Source of the DNA: Hepatocystis sp. ex Piliocolobus tephrosceles
Lineage: Eukaryota > Apicomplexa > Aconoidasida > Haemosporida > Plasmodiidae
DNA: 17,007 nucleotides
NCBI GenBank assembly: GCA_902459845.2
Contig: CABPSV020000392.1
Span: forward strand, 436 to 17,442
Direction of reading: 5' to 3'
In this document: positions 1-9,640 of the stretch, in pieces
Layout: each line of letters starts with the position of its first letter
Numbering within the stretch: position 1 is the stretch's first letter
Program-made: the position numbers and the translations under genes
Notes under the pieces: generated by a model
Told to the model about the DNA's origin: nothing
Seen by the model: the letters and a program-made list of their open reading frames with translations, nothing else
Database searches by the model: none

Positions 1-888
1 AATTATTAAATGGTTTATAACTTTAGATTTATTACTATGGCTTGCATATAAAATAAACATTTCGACATCACTATTTTATGTATACACTTTTTATGTTACA
101 TGTTATAATTTTATACCTTTATTATATTAGTTTAAATACTAATAGCATACATATATTTAATTAATTTTTTGGTAAAAAAATTATTTATGTTAGTACATTT
201 TTTTATTTTTATTACCACTTCATAAATTAGTAGGTGCTAATAACAAAACTTTTTTTATGTATTTTTAAATTGTTGTAAACTTTTTTTTTTTTTTTATTAT
301 TCTAAAATTGTTATGTGTTTTTATAAATTGTTATTTTTTTCATTTTAATTAAAACAAAAAACTCTTTAACAAAAACATTATTATTAACCATTTTAAATAT
401 TTGTTAAAAGAAATGTTAATATTTTATATATAATTACACAAAAACACATTACAAGTATTACCATTTGCAAAATTTTATTAATAAAAAAAAAAATTAAATA
501 AAAACTTTGGCAAACTAAATGATGCAAAAACTGATTTTAAAGTAGGCCTTGAGTATGTATTGTAAATATGGCTATTTTAGCGAGAAGTAATTAATTGGAC
601 GAAAAAAAAAAAAAAAATAAAAAGTTTAAAAAAAAAATAATAGACATTATAATATAAATAAAAATAATGGACATTATAATACTTATAAAACAGATAACAG
701 ATGTATGTCTACAAGCTCAAAAATAAATAGTTATGAAGCAATTCCTTTCGATAAAACTGTCAATTTTTATTTATGCATATATGTGATTATAATGCGCTTT
801 TTATCGATGGTACTGATTTTTTTCATAAAAAAAAAAATATATATATTATAAAAAACTGGTACGCAATTGCCACTATAATATTACTCAA
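1..888. other. gene-free A+T-rich intergenic DNA
   Basis: No open frame with coding character is visible on either strand. The stretch is a mixture of poly-A and poly-T runs. The words GACATTATAATA occur twice, near 643 and 671. A short patch of more balanced composition lies around 540-600 but has no coding frame or clear RNA signature. Confidence 0.6.
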
Positions 889-942
889 GCACGTAGAAAA
901 GTCGCCAAGTAGTAAAGTGGACAAGTGGTAACGTGGAGAATT

Positions 943-1166
943 AGACAAGTGGTAAAGTGGAGAAGTAGACAAGTGGTAAAGTGGAGAAGTAGACAAAAGG
1001 TAAAGTGGAGAAGTAGACAAAAGGTAAAGTGGAGGAGTAAACAAGTAGTAAAGTGGAGAAGTAGACATGTGGTAAAGTGGAGAAGAAGACAAGTAAAGAA
1101 GTAGACAAGTAGAGAAGTAGACAAGTGGAAAAGTAGACAAGTGGAGAAGTAGACAAATAGGCAAGT
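943..1166. repeat. purine-rich 24-bp minisatellite passing into 16-bp units
   Basis: Six 24-bp units begin at 943, 967, 991, 1015, 1039 and 1063. They are variants of AGACAAGTGGTAAAGTGG plus AGAAGT. From 1087 four 16-bp units follow (1087, 1103, 1119, 1135) of the form AGACAAGTGGAGAAGT. The 24-bp unit is the 16-bp unit with an extra 8 bases of the GGTAAAGT type. Degenerate copies extend to about 889 on the left and 1200 on the right. The plus strand is almost free of C and T. Leu/Ser/Thr-rich frames are open on the minus strand in all three phases. That is what such a repeat gives by composition, so I treat it as non-coding. Confidence 0.9.
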
Positions 1167-1550
1167 TGGGAAGTTGGCAAGTAAACACGTAGACACACAC
1201 GTATATTTAAACATTGGTACAACATCAAACGCAAACATATTTTTTTTTTTTTTTTTTAACTATTTTGTATCTATATTCTTTTTTTTTTTTAATTTTTTTT
1301 TTTTTTAAATATGTATTTAATATTCGTGTCTCTTATTTTTGCATGCATTTGAAAATTAAAAAAAAAAAAATTTATTATAATAGTTTTAGTTTTAAATAAT
1401 TTTTTTTTTATATTTTAAAAATGCTTTAAAAAATATAATATTTATATCATTATATTCATAATACGTTTTAATGTTAAAAGTGTGTTAATGAACCAAGTCA
1501 TTTTTATGTATAAGTGTTATATATGCAAAAAAAAAAAAACAAATAAATAA

Positions 1551-1554
<4 letters not shown>

Positions 1555-1581
<27 letters not shown>

Positions 1582-1582
1582 A
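1555..1582. repeat. (TA)n microsatellite
   Basis: An uninterrupted alternating T-A tract, preceded by AAAT tetranucleotide repeats from about 1541. Confidence 0.9.
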
Positions 1583-1590
1583 GAGAAGTA

Positions 1591-1635
1591 TAGATAATCG
1601 AAATATAGATAAGCGAAATATAGATAAGCGTATGC
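1591..1635. repeat. 15-bp tandem repeat, 3 copies
   Basis: Units begin at 1591, 1606 and 1621. The consensus is TAGATAAGCGAAATA; the first copy has one difference and the last diverges at its end. The tract is short and non-coding. Confidence 0.8.
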
Positions 1636-2546
1636 ATTTGATACATTAAGTGATTGATAACGCAGTTTTATGAAAGTACATATATATATAATATACATTT
1701 TGATGTGCATTTGCGAATATTCTGTGTATTAGACAAATGTTTATTTAATGATAGTTCGCAAAACGTGCATGTGAAAAAATAAAAAAAAAAAAAAAATTAA
1801 AAAATATTGGATCTATAAGAAAAAAAAAATTCATCGAAAAAATATTACACAAAAAAAAATTTTGAAAAAAAATTTATAAGAATCCAAATATTTTTTAAAA
1901 ATAATATAAAATTATTTAACATATAAAAAAAAATCGTTAGAAACCACATAAATTATGAAATATATAATTCTATAATATCGATAGATTACATATTTTGAAA
2001 CGTGTAAAAATATACATTTTGCTTTATTTTTTAAAATAATAAATCATTTTATTGAATAGAAAGTATAAAGTTATCGTTTATAGTATATATTACTATAAGA
2101 AGCAGAAAAGTAATAAAAAGAACAGTAATAAATAAGCATAATAGTGTTAATACTTATAAATATGATTATTAGTAATATATTATTTTCAATATAAATAATT
2201 AAAGTAAAAAATATATATAACAGATATATCTTGTATTAGTATTGTCTTTTTATTATAATTTGTCTTAGTTATGAATAACTTGAGAATTTAGTATTTATTA
2301 ACTATATAAAAAATGTATAATACATTATTTTTTATATAATATGTAATAAATATGTCATATAGTTTGCTGACGTAATTTTATTAAAGAAAAGAAAAATTTC
2401 CATTGTCATTTGCATATCGGAAAAGTTCTGGGCAATTAACACATTTATTTTAAAACTAAATAAGTGCAATATATATATATATATATACAAAATTATGCAT
2501 TCATATTTGATATTTTTATAGAATAAAAGGAGTATATTTAATCAAT

Positions 2547-2834
2547 ATGGGAGATGCGAAGCCAATTAGAGAAGAATTGTTGGATGATGACATTGGCAAT
2601 TTTGTCAATTTTGCGCATAATGATGAGGATTCTCATGTACATACTAATAGTAGTGGCCATGAAAATGAGGAATCGGAGAATGCTATGACGAGATCTGCTG
2701 GTGTTAACGCATACGAACCAGTGTATTATTTTACAACGACTGACTATGTTTGTATAGTAGTAACGTTTTTTATTTTGCTGAGTTGTTTGGTGTTAATTTT
2801 TGACTACATCTATCGGTGGGTAAACACCAAATAA
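2547..2834 (+). CDS. small acidic protein with one C-terminal membrane helix
   Basis: This 95-residue frame has far more balanced base use than its surroundings. It starts in a good context (AATCAATATGGGAG). Residues 1 to about 65 are hydrophilic and rich in Asp, Glu, Asn and His. They are followed by a hydrophobic run, about residues 67-88 (VCIVVTFFILLSCLVLIF), and a short tail with Tyr, Arg and Trp. There is no N-terminal signal peptide, so a tail-anchored or type II membrane protein is the natural reading. I do not recognise the family. The 3' end is uncertain. A GTAAAC donor-like site at 2820 and a strong acceptor (poly-T then GTAG) ending at 3026 could remove the annotated stop. Splicing there would change only the residues after the membrane helix. 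Confidence 0.65.
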   Translation: MGDAKPIREELLDDDIGNFVNFAHNDEDSHVHTNSSGHENEESENAMTRSAGVNAYEPVYYFTTTDYVCIVVTFFILLSCLVLIFDYIYRWVNTK

Positions 2835-3094
2835 AAAAAAAATAATAAAAAACCAACAAATCCAAAAAATCCAATAAATCAAAAAAATCCAATAAATAAA
2901 AATTAAGTACATATATATATGATGCATTTGTTACATGTGTTACATTTGTTTTATTTATAACTAATTAGGTGTTACTACACAAAATTATATTTAATTTATT
3001 TTGACTATATTTTTATTTTTTTGTAGCACTATTGATCCTATTTATGATTTTTCGCGATTATGCGTAACCCTGTGCCAATGACAAACAAAAAACA

Positions 3095-3325
3095 GAGAGC
3101 ATTTGAACCAATGTCTGTGTATTATGATCATACATTGATCATTTTAACAATGTTGCAGTAAAGCTAAGAAATAGATTAAAAAAAGGACAAAAAAAATTAG
3201 CAGAAACACATAATAAAAGTTATATTGCTACAATTAATCTGTCTATGAAAATAACAATAACAATTGCAATGTATAAAAAAACAAAAATTAGCACAACCAA
3301 AAAAAATAACGGTTCAAATGCTCTC
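3095..3325. repeat. perfect 15-bp inverted repeat with 201-bp spacer
   Basis: GAGAGCATTTGAACC at 3095-3109 is the exact reverse complement of 3311-3325. Pairing does not extend in either direction. The arms are less A+T rich than the surroundings, which makes a chance match less likely. Confidence 0.85.
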
Positions 3326-3396
3326 ACCAAATTTGTATATTAGATGAATAATGTGCAAATTTTTGCATGTTATATATGACTACTCTGTATTATTAG

Positions 3397-3399
<3 letters not shown>

Positions 3400-3447
<48 letters not shown>
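3400..3447. repeat. 48-nt poly-T run
   Basis: An uninterrupted T tract in intergenic DNA. Its length is prone to sequencing and polymerase error. Confidence 0.9.
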
Positions 3448-3451
<4 letters not shown>

Positions 3452-3707
3452 ATTAACATTATTTTTGACTTTTGCAACATATATACATTACATATATATT
3501 TATATATATGTTATGTATTATACAATGTTGCACTTTTTTTTTAGTAAATTAGAAAAATAATAGTAAAAAATAATTATTTACGTTTATAATATACGTGTAT
3601 ATATACATACATATCAATGTAAAATAAATAAAATAAAATTGGGAAACATGATTTTTTAGTTTTTTTTTAATTTTTGAACCAATATGTTTTCTTTTTTTTT
3701 ACTTTTT

Positions 3708-3875
3708 TTTTTTTGCCTTTTTTTCCTTTTTTTTTTTGCGTTTTTTTCCTTTTTATTTTTGCGTTTTTTTCCTTTTTATTTTTGCGTTTTTTTCCTGTTT
3801 ATTTTTGCGTTTTTTTCCTTTTTTTTTTTGCGTTTTTTTCCTTTTTTTTTTTGCGTTTTTTTCCTTTTTTTTTTT
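3708..3875. repeat. 23-bp T-rich minisatellite, about seven copies
   Basis: A GCG triplet recurs at exactly 23-bp spacing: 3738, 3761, 3784, 3807, 3830 and 3853. A GCC lies in register at 3715. A CC pair sits about 10 bases after each. Everything between is T with occasional A or G. Phe-rich frames are open throughout on the plus strand but are compositional only. Confidence 0.9.
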
Positions 3876-4909
3876 TTTCCGTTTTTTTTTTATTATACAT
3901 GAATCTATTACTTTTCAAGAAAACAAATCTCCCAAAAAAGTAATAACTGTAAAATATAACAATTTTGAAACAAACTGTACCATAGCAACTTGAGATACAT
4001 TCATTATATTGCAGAATTGTGTCCCATAAATAAAATAAGAGATATATAACAAAAACAATTTTTGAATTCATAATAATTTGATAATAATTTAATACAAATC
4101 TATTTTTTTTTTTTTTTTTTGAAAAATTTCCAATGTTAAAATGTATTTGATAAATTTGCATCCCTTAATTAACTATTGCATATATCATGTAGCATGTATT
4201 TATAATTTTATTACATGTGCAACAACACAAGTAAAACAAATATAGATACTGTGATATTATATTAGTTTTATCACTGAGAAGTTCATATAATAAAAATAAA
4301 AAAAAATATATAGTAAGTTTTTGATGTGTCAATTTTTTTGGCTTTTTTAAATATATATAAAGCAGTAACAATGTTAAATTCGGAACGGGAACTTTTAAAA
4401 AAACATACACATTATAAAAAAAAAAATAGCGACCTGAATTGAGAGTACGATAATTTGTATAATATAAACAGAGGTATTAGAAAATTGTAAGAAAGAAACA
4501 AGCAAGATAAAAAATAAGCTAAACAAATTAACAAAACTACAACATAACATAACATTTTTTTTAATTATAATAAATGAGCTATATAAAAATAAAATAGAAA
4601 CAATCTCATTTATTATTTATGCATTTATAAATAACTGTAAATATAAATATAAATAATTATGAATAGTTTTATTATTTTAGTACATAAAATAATTTTTACT
4701 TTTTTTAGTTGTGAATGCGATATGAAACCATCAATTATTTTTTTATATTATTAATACAGTGATTATAATACATTTATTAACGGGTGTGTGTGTTCTATCA
4801 ACTCGCACTTCTAATCATAGATGCAAGCATAAAAAATTGAATGTTAAAAACATAAAGTTTATGTTTTACAAAGCTTGTTTTTGTTAAAAGGTAGTTCCAT
4901 ATATATTAG

Positions 4910-5106
4910 GTACATTTGTGTTGTCGAATGTTTTTTTTGCGGGATGCTTATTTGGAACGAAAAGTAAAACAAAACCTCCACCGAAAGAATTAGATAAACT
5001 GACAGAACTTGAAAAAAGAGCTGAAAATCTTGCTAACCACGCTCAACGCCATGCAAAGAATATTATAATTTTAGAAGAAAAATATGGGATAACAGCTAAA
5101 CAGTAG
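4910..5106 (+). CDS. R-SNARE-like (tomosyn/VAMP-type) coiled-coil exon, no membrane anchor
   Basis: This is an open frame without an ATG, preceded by an acceptor-like ATATATTAG at 4901-4909, so it is probably the last exon of a spliced gene. About 62 codons from 4918 contain a short hydrophobic stretch, a basic Pro-rich linker (KSKTKPPPKELDK), then a helix ending at stop TAG. Counting from Arg at 5017-5019, the residues match the R-SNARE half-motif of VAMP2: R, A at +1, L at +4, A at +8, L at +18, K at +21, Y at +22, with no gap. The Arg sits where the zero-layer arginine belongs. No transmembrane segment follows. That resembles tomosyn-type soluble R-SNARE tails rather than VAMP. I found no upstream exons encoding WD40 repeats or the N-terminal half of the motif. 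It could be the end of a longer gene, a small SNARE-like regulator, or a relic. Confidence 0.5.
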
Positions 5107-6325
5107 TAATATAAAAACGGATACATAATTAATGTGCGATAAACAGAACGTTAAAGTATATTATAACGATGATATGTACAAAATGTTAATGTTTTTGTAT
5201 CTATAATATTGTAATTACACTTTGAAATGAGGCATGATTTTTTAACAAGAGAATCAATTATTTGATTTATTGTGTTTAGAACAAAATTATATTTTAAAAA
5301 TATTTTATAAAAATTGCATTTTACATACAATGCTTATCATAATAAATAAAAACTGTTATATATTTTATCTATTTTTATCATTATACATATACATATATAG
5401 TAGTGATATATAATTTAAACCTGATACATGAAATAAGAACATTAATTTTTTTAAGTAAATATATTTTTTTGTTAAAAAAACACATAAATTCAAATTAATT
5501 ATTATTTATAAAACCGTTTTACTATATTGCACAACAATGCGGTTGTGTTTGGTTAGTAATTACAGCATTAGGTTACACAAAAGAAAAAAAAAAAAAAAAT
5601 GAAAATTACATGTACACATTTAGAGCTTATTATGGTTAAGCATGTACTGCTGCAAAAGTGTTTTTTTTTTTTTTTTTTTTTTTTATTAGATAATTATAAC
5701 TTGATTTAGCATGCGTCTTTAAATTATACTAAATGTTGTTATTATAGCGGTCGTTATTATATGAAGTTTGAAAATAAAAAAAATAACGATGTTGTTTAAG
5801 CTGTTATTAAAATAAGGTAGTCCGTTGGTTCTATAACGAATTATATGTAGACACATAAAAAAATGTATACATTATGTAAGATCAAACTTCATTGAATTAA
5901 AAATGTTAACTACAATTGTCAAATATTAAATTGTTTTTTGCAAGCTCATTTGCATAGTTTTTCTACGTACCTAGTTGTTAATAATTTTTACACATGTGAG
6001 TTATCTTAAAAAAAATGTATATATTAAATTGTTTTTTTTTTTTTTTTTTTTTTTAATTATGTAGGACACCAAACATATATGGATGTATATAAAAAATAAG
6101 TTAGAAACTGGATTCTTATATGGTATATTTATATGTTTACAAATATGAACATGTTACGTTCTGTACAAACAGAATTTAAAATATTTTGTATATTTGGTTT
6201 AATTTATAAAAAAAAAAAGTAACTATATTTTACGCTTTGTTATATTTAAGGTACAAAATCATTGTACATATTTTTTTTTAAAATAACTATTATATTGTTA
6301 TTAATTCGAATTTTTCTAAACTTAC
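5107..6325. other. gene-free intergenic DNA
   Basis: A+T-rich with T runs at about 5661-5684 and 6031-6054 and an A run at about 5583-5599. A small hairpin with arms CACAAC and GTTGTG lies near 5530-5547. Open frames are shorter than about 25 codons and unconvincing. Confidence 0.55.
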
Positions 6326-6942
6326 ATGTTAACAAAAAGGAGTATTAATAGTAACTGTTTTCAATTCGCACGTACAATATAATATTTACTAATAATGCAA
6401 CTAAGACAATTGTTATTTTTTATCGCTTTATTATATAGCGCGTATTAAGGAATCTGATAAAGATAATATAAATACGTTTATAGCACATATTTTATTAAAA
6501 GATTCAATAGATCAAGAACGTTACGATCTCAGAAATGATGCATATATTAATAATATAAAAACTGCAATTAAAACAGTATTAGAAAATAATAATTTTTTTT
6601 TATGCTGAAGATAAAATTAATTTAATGGACCATAGAATATTTCAATGTATTACGAATTTGTATATATTTAATTATGGACATTTGGTTGAACAAATTTTTA
6701 TTTCGATCGAACGGAAGCACATAAGAATTCTTTTACAAGAAATATCAAAAGTATTTGGTTATAACAATTTCAATATAACAAATTATTATGAAACAATAAA
6801 AGAACGAATTAATAACGATATTCAAATTAAAAATAGCTTGGATGATAAAGCAATTCATAATATGAAATGTAGAATAATACAATTTTTAAGTGATATACTA
6901 TATAAAGACTCTTCTGATTATAGCGATTTAGTAGAGATTTAA
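6326..6942 (+). CDS. unrecognised protein, frame broken by one base in a T run
   Basis: An open frame from 6441 (after an acceptor-like TTATATAG ending at 6438) runs to a stop at 6606-6608. A second frame, offset by one base, runs from 6601 to TAA at 6942. The switch falls exactly in a nine-T run at 6593-6601; a run of eight would leave one continuous frame. Codon character is alike on both sides, so this is one gene. A possible first exon is 6326-6371 (ATG, 15 codons plus one base) with donor GTACAA and a 67-bp intron. Its phase fits, and the total would be about 182 residues. The product is rich in Asn, Ile, Lys and Asp, helical in look, with no signal peptide, membrane helix or motif that I recognise. 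The break may be an assembly error, a true frameshift or a slippage site. The frame was not rewritten here. Confidence 0.5.
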
Positions 6943-7875
6943 TAAAACTTTAGAATGAAGAAAAAGTGACATAAAATAAGAAAGAAGCGGTGTAAAAATG
7001 AAATATGGGACAAAACAAATTATATTAAAGGGATCAAAAAAAAAAAAAAAAAAAAAAAAAAATTACATAATGTCATTTTTTAAAGAATTATTTGCATTCT
7101 GTTTAAATACCTATTGATTTGTATGAAGTGTATAAAATGGATCAGATTTCCTAAATTTAAACATATAGTTAACTATATATATGTCAATATATTTGCTTAT
7201 GTACTTTTTTCTATTTGAAAATGTATACTTAATATTTTTTAAAAAATTTATAAAGTTATACTAACGAAAAGTTGACATATATTTTTTTTTTTTTTTTTTT
7301 TTGTTCATATAAACGAATCATTGTGTTATTATATATGAGTAACTACATATCATTCATTATTTTTTCACTTTTTGTTTTTATTAATTTTGTAATAATAAAA
7401 AGTTGAAAAATGGATAATATAAGCCTTACTAAACAAACACAATGGTCACTGTTAAATCGGCAAGGAATCGATTAAACTATTTGATTTATATATTACATAA
7501 CTATTGCTGAAATTGTTGCATAAAAAAAAAAAAAGTTCAAAATAAGTATGAATTATGTATGAATAAAGTGTGAATGTTATATTTATGCATAAACTAATTT
7601 TGACAAAAAAAAATGTAATAAAACAAAATTAAACTTGTTGTTTTTTTTTTTTTTATTTTGTAGTAATATAAATTTTATCGTGGTATTAAAAAATCAATTT
7701 TATTAATAAATCATAAAAACATTTTTAAGTACTGAAATAATACGTAAATAGTTTATAAAAAAAATGATTTTATAATTAAAAAACAAATGAGCAAATGCAA
7801 AAGGGCAAATAATTCAAGACAAAAACAACAAAATTTTATAATAGTAGTATTAATGTAAAAAAAAAAAAAAAAATG

Positions 7876-7975
7876 AATTTTTATACGTGATTAGGAAAGT
7901 ACTAGCAACGCGATTCTTTTGTGTGCGTTACTATAATTATAGCTATTTTAACAAATTATGTTTATTATAAATTAA
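7876..7975. repeat. dispersed direct repeat, copy 1
   Basis: The core is GTGATTAGGAAAGTACTAGC followed by AAC, a variable patch, then GTTACT and AATTATGTTTATTATAA. A matching copy begins 1600 bp downstream at 9476. Each copy follows a poly-A run. Within this copy AACGC (7896-7900) can pair with GCGTT about 14 bases on, giving a small hairpin. Confidence 0.8.
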
Positions 7976-7995
7976 GTATTATTATTCCAAAACAA

Positions 7996-8020
7996 ATGTT
8001 ATGTTATGTTATGTTATGTT
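7996..8020. repeat. (ATGTT)5 pentamer repeat
   Basis: Five perfect tandem copies of ATGTT, about 20 bases beyond the stop codon of the minus-strand 8043-8891 gene. Confidence 0.85.
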
Positions 8021-8042
8021 ATTTTACATAATTTAGAATGGA

Positions 8043-8891
8043 TCACTCATAATCGTTTTGCCACTTGTCGTACTGTAAAACATGTTTTAACGATTTTATG
8101 TTTTTAAAAAATTTAAATGTCGAGTGGGTATATGTTGGTATGAACAGTCCTAATAATATAAATGGAAGTGTAACTGACTCACAAGGTATAGTCGAAATTA
8201 AAATTATAAGTAGTAGTAGTGGGTAAAAGTATGTATAACTATATAACATAAAATAAAATTTTAATGACATATGTACATTTGTACGAATTTGATCTTTTAC
8301 CATTTTTTTAAGTAACATATTTTTAAATTTTTTATCTATTATATGATTGAGTTTAAATATATTAAAATGCTTTGCTTTAAATTTGAATTTATTTTTTTTA
8401 AATATTTGTTCGTGATTATATAAATTATTTTTATTGGTAGCGAGAAAAAAATAGGTATTTAATAAGTATAATATCGAATTGAAATGTGTTTCAGAAAATT
8501 CATTATTGCCTTTATGTCTAATTTTTAATAATTCACAACTTTCATATATAAGTTGTAAATATTCGTCAATTGAAATGACATGTTTAAAAAGATCATATAT
8601 TGCTAGTAAATCTTTTTGTTGTATGTTTTCATTATTTTTTAGTATGTTCGTTATTTGGGGTTCCTTTCGATTATCTAATATTTTAATTAATTCTTTTTTT
8701 ATATCGGTTACATAAGTAAATTTTTTTTTGTTATATTCATCATTTGGAACATTTTTACTAAACATATGTTGTTTATAGTGTTTATAAAACTTGTTAATGT
8801 TTTTATCGTTTATTACATAAGAATGATTATCTTCGTTGTTTAAAGAGATAGAATGTTGAGCCATTGATCTCCCATGTTTTGTGTTTAACAT
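8043..8891 (-). CDS. unrecognised protein with two C-terminal membrane helices
   Basis: This is a 282-residue open frame ending in TGA at 8043-8045. Residues 1 to about 205 are hydrophilic, Asn/Lys-rich and largely helical. They are followed by two hydrophobic segments, about 211-236 (with LLLLIILIS) and about 239-258 (with LPFILLGLFIP), joined by a very short loop. A basic-aromatic tail of about 24 residues closes the protein. No signal peptide is seen. The hairpin-like pair of helices suggests an integral membrane protein with both termini on the same side. The first ATG lies just after an acceptor-like TTTATTTATTAG, with an in-frame TAG inside it, so an upstream exon is possible. The second Met (residue 10, MAQHS) has the better start context. 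A two-exon start from an ATG near 9082 was tested and did not keep the frame. I do not recognise the family. Confidence 0.7.
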   Translation of the reverse strand: MLNTKHGRSMAQHSISLNNEDNHSYVINDKNINKFYKHYKQHMFSKNVPNDEYNKKKFTYVTDIKKELIKILDNRKEPQITNILKNNENIQQKDLLAIYDLFKHVISIDEYLQLIYESCELLKIRHKGNNEFSETHFNSILYLLNTYFFLATNKNNLYNHEQIFKKNKFKFKAKHFNIFKLNHIIDKKFKNMLLKKMVKDQIRTNVHMSLKFYFMLYSYTYFYPLLLLIILISTIPCESVTLPFILLGLFIPTYTHSTFKFFKNIKSLKHVLQYDKWQNDYE

Positions 8892-9368
8892 ATTGTGCAG
8901 GCGAACCTAATAAATAAAAAAAACAAATTGACAATATAAATGAATAATTGTAAGTATATTTATACATCATTTTTTGTATGAATATGATTTTTTTTTTTAA
9001 AATTTTTTACATATGGGTTACAAATAACACAAATAGTAAAAACCGTATTAATATTATTACTTTACTGTTGTTGTTCCATATCCATATAACAAATGGTACA
9101 ATAATTAGTTTATAAATTGTTTTAAACATTTTTTTTATCATAAATTGCGATGTAATAATAATTTTAATAACTATTTTTCAATATTTTTACGCGTTGTTAA
9201 TAGATTTTATATATTCTACTATCACAATGCATTTTTTTTATATTTCGTATATTTTATATAGATTTTTTATGCATTTTTAATCATATAAATTGTATTGTGA
9301 TTTTATTATTTTTTTTTTACTAATTAATAAATAGATTTTTAAATTTTTAAAACAATGACGTAAAAATT

Positions 9369-9445
9369 AAAAAAAAAAAAAAAAAGGTAGTTGCAATAGC
9401 AAAAAAAAAAAAAAAAAGGTAGTTGCAATAGAAAAAAAAAAAAAA
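9369..9445. repeat. 32-bp direct repeat, 2 copies
   Basis: GGTAGTTGCAATAG follows a poly-A run at 9386 and again at 9418, a 32-bp period. The unit is the A run plus the 14-base word. Confidence 0.85.
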
Positions 9446-9475
9446 ATTACTGAAACAATATTTAAAAAAAAAACA

Positions 9476-9576
9476 AATTTTTATATGTGATTAGGAAAGT
9501 ACTAGCAACATGATTCTACTATATGGGTTACTTTTTTTTATTACTATTATATCGAATTATGTTTATTATAAAAAAA
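9476..9576. repeat. dispersed direct repeat, copy 2
   Basis: Matches 7876-7975 at a constant offset of 1600 bp through the core, then 1601 after one indel. Identical stretches include GTGATTAGGAAAGTACTAGC and AATTATGTTTATTATAA. The middle patch differs between copies. Confidence 0.8.
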
Positions 9577-9640
9577 ATTATTACTACATATAAAATGGGG
9601 CAAACATTTAAAATAAGTAAAAATGTTTTAGGGGTTAGAG

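Larger units (their letters stand above)
1201..2546. other. gene-free intergenic DNA upstream of the 2547 gene
   Basis: This stretch holds long A and T runs, an (AAAT)n to (TA)n microsatellite at about 1541-1582, and three 15-bp units of TAGATAAGCGAAATA type at 1591-1635. No gene is supported. Just before the next gene, TATTTTTATAG at about 2511-2521 looks like a splice acceptor. The 2547 gene may therefore have a spliced 5' untranslated leader. Confidence 0.55.
2835..4909. other. intergenic region rich in repeats and homopolymers
   Basis: Beyond the repeats listed separately, this region has AATCCAATAAATCAAAA-type direct repeats at about 2865-2900 and many T runs. Open frames at 3674-4161 are Phe/Lys low-complexity readings of the T-rich repeat. 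A minus-strand frame at 4165-4410 is Leu/Tyr/Phe/Ile-rich without recognisable domains. I do not support a gene here. A patch of more balanced composition at 3027-3125 could be an alternative 3' exon of the preceding gene or an untranslated region. Confidence 0.5.
6943..8042. other. intergenic DNA between convergent genes
   Basis: It holds poly-A at about 7038-7062, poly-T at about 7281-7302, other A and T runs, the first copy of a dispersed repeat (7876-7975) and a pentamer repeat. No coding frame is supported. It separates the 3' ends of the plus-strand 6326 gene and the minus-strand 8043 gene. Confidence 0.55.
8892..9640. other. intergenic DNA with two short repeats
   Basis: A+T-rich sequence upstream of the minus-strand gene. 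It contains the paired GGTAGTTGCAATAG units and the second copy of the dispersed repeat. No gene is supported. Confidence 0.5.

Noticed and set aside
823..1238. Three overlapping minus-strand frames rich in Leu, Ser, Thr and Tyr
   Set aside because: They are translations of the purine-rich minisatellite in all three phases. The periodic residues come from the DNA repeat, and no start, splice or domain evidence supports them.
3027..3110. Possible small nuclear or nucleolar RNA in a less A+T-rich patch
   Set aside because: I compared it mentally with U1, U2, U4, U5 and U6 landmarks and with C/D boxes and found no convincing match.
3674..4161. Phe-rich plus-strand frames and a Lys-rich minus-strand frame
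   Set aside because: They are produced by the T-rich 23-bp repeat and nearby homopolymers.
4165..4410. Minus-strand 81-codon frame with hydrophobic residues
   Set aside because: Leu, Tyr, Ile and Phe dominate as expected from A+T-rich DNA. No motif, signal or conserved feature was seen.
8479..8715. Plus-strand 78-codon frame
   Set aside because: It lies antisense to the better-supported minus-strand 8043-8891 gene.
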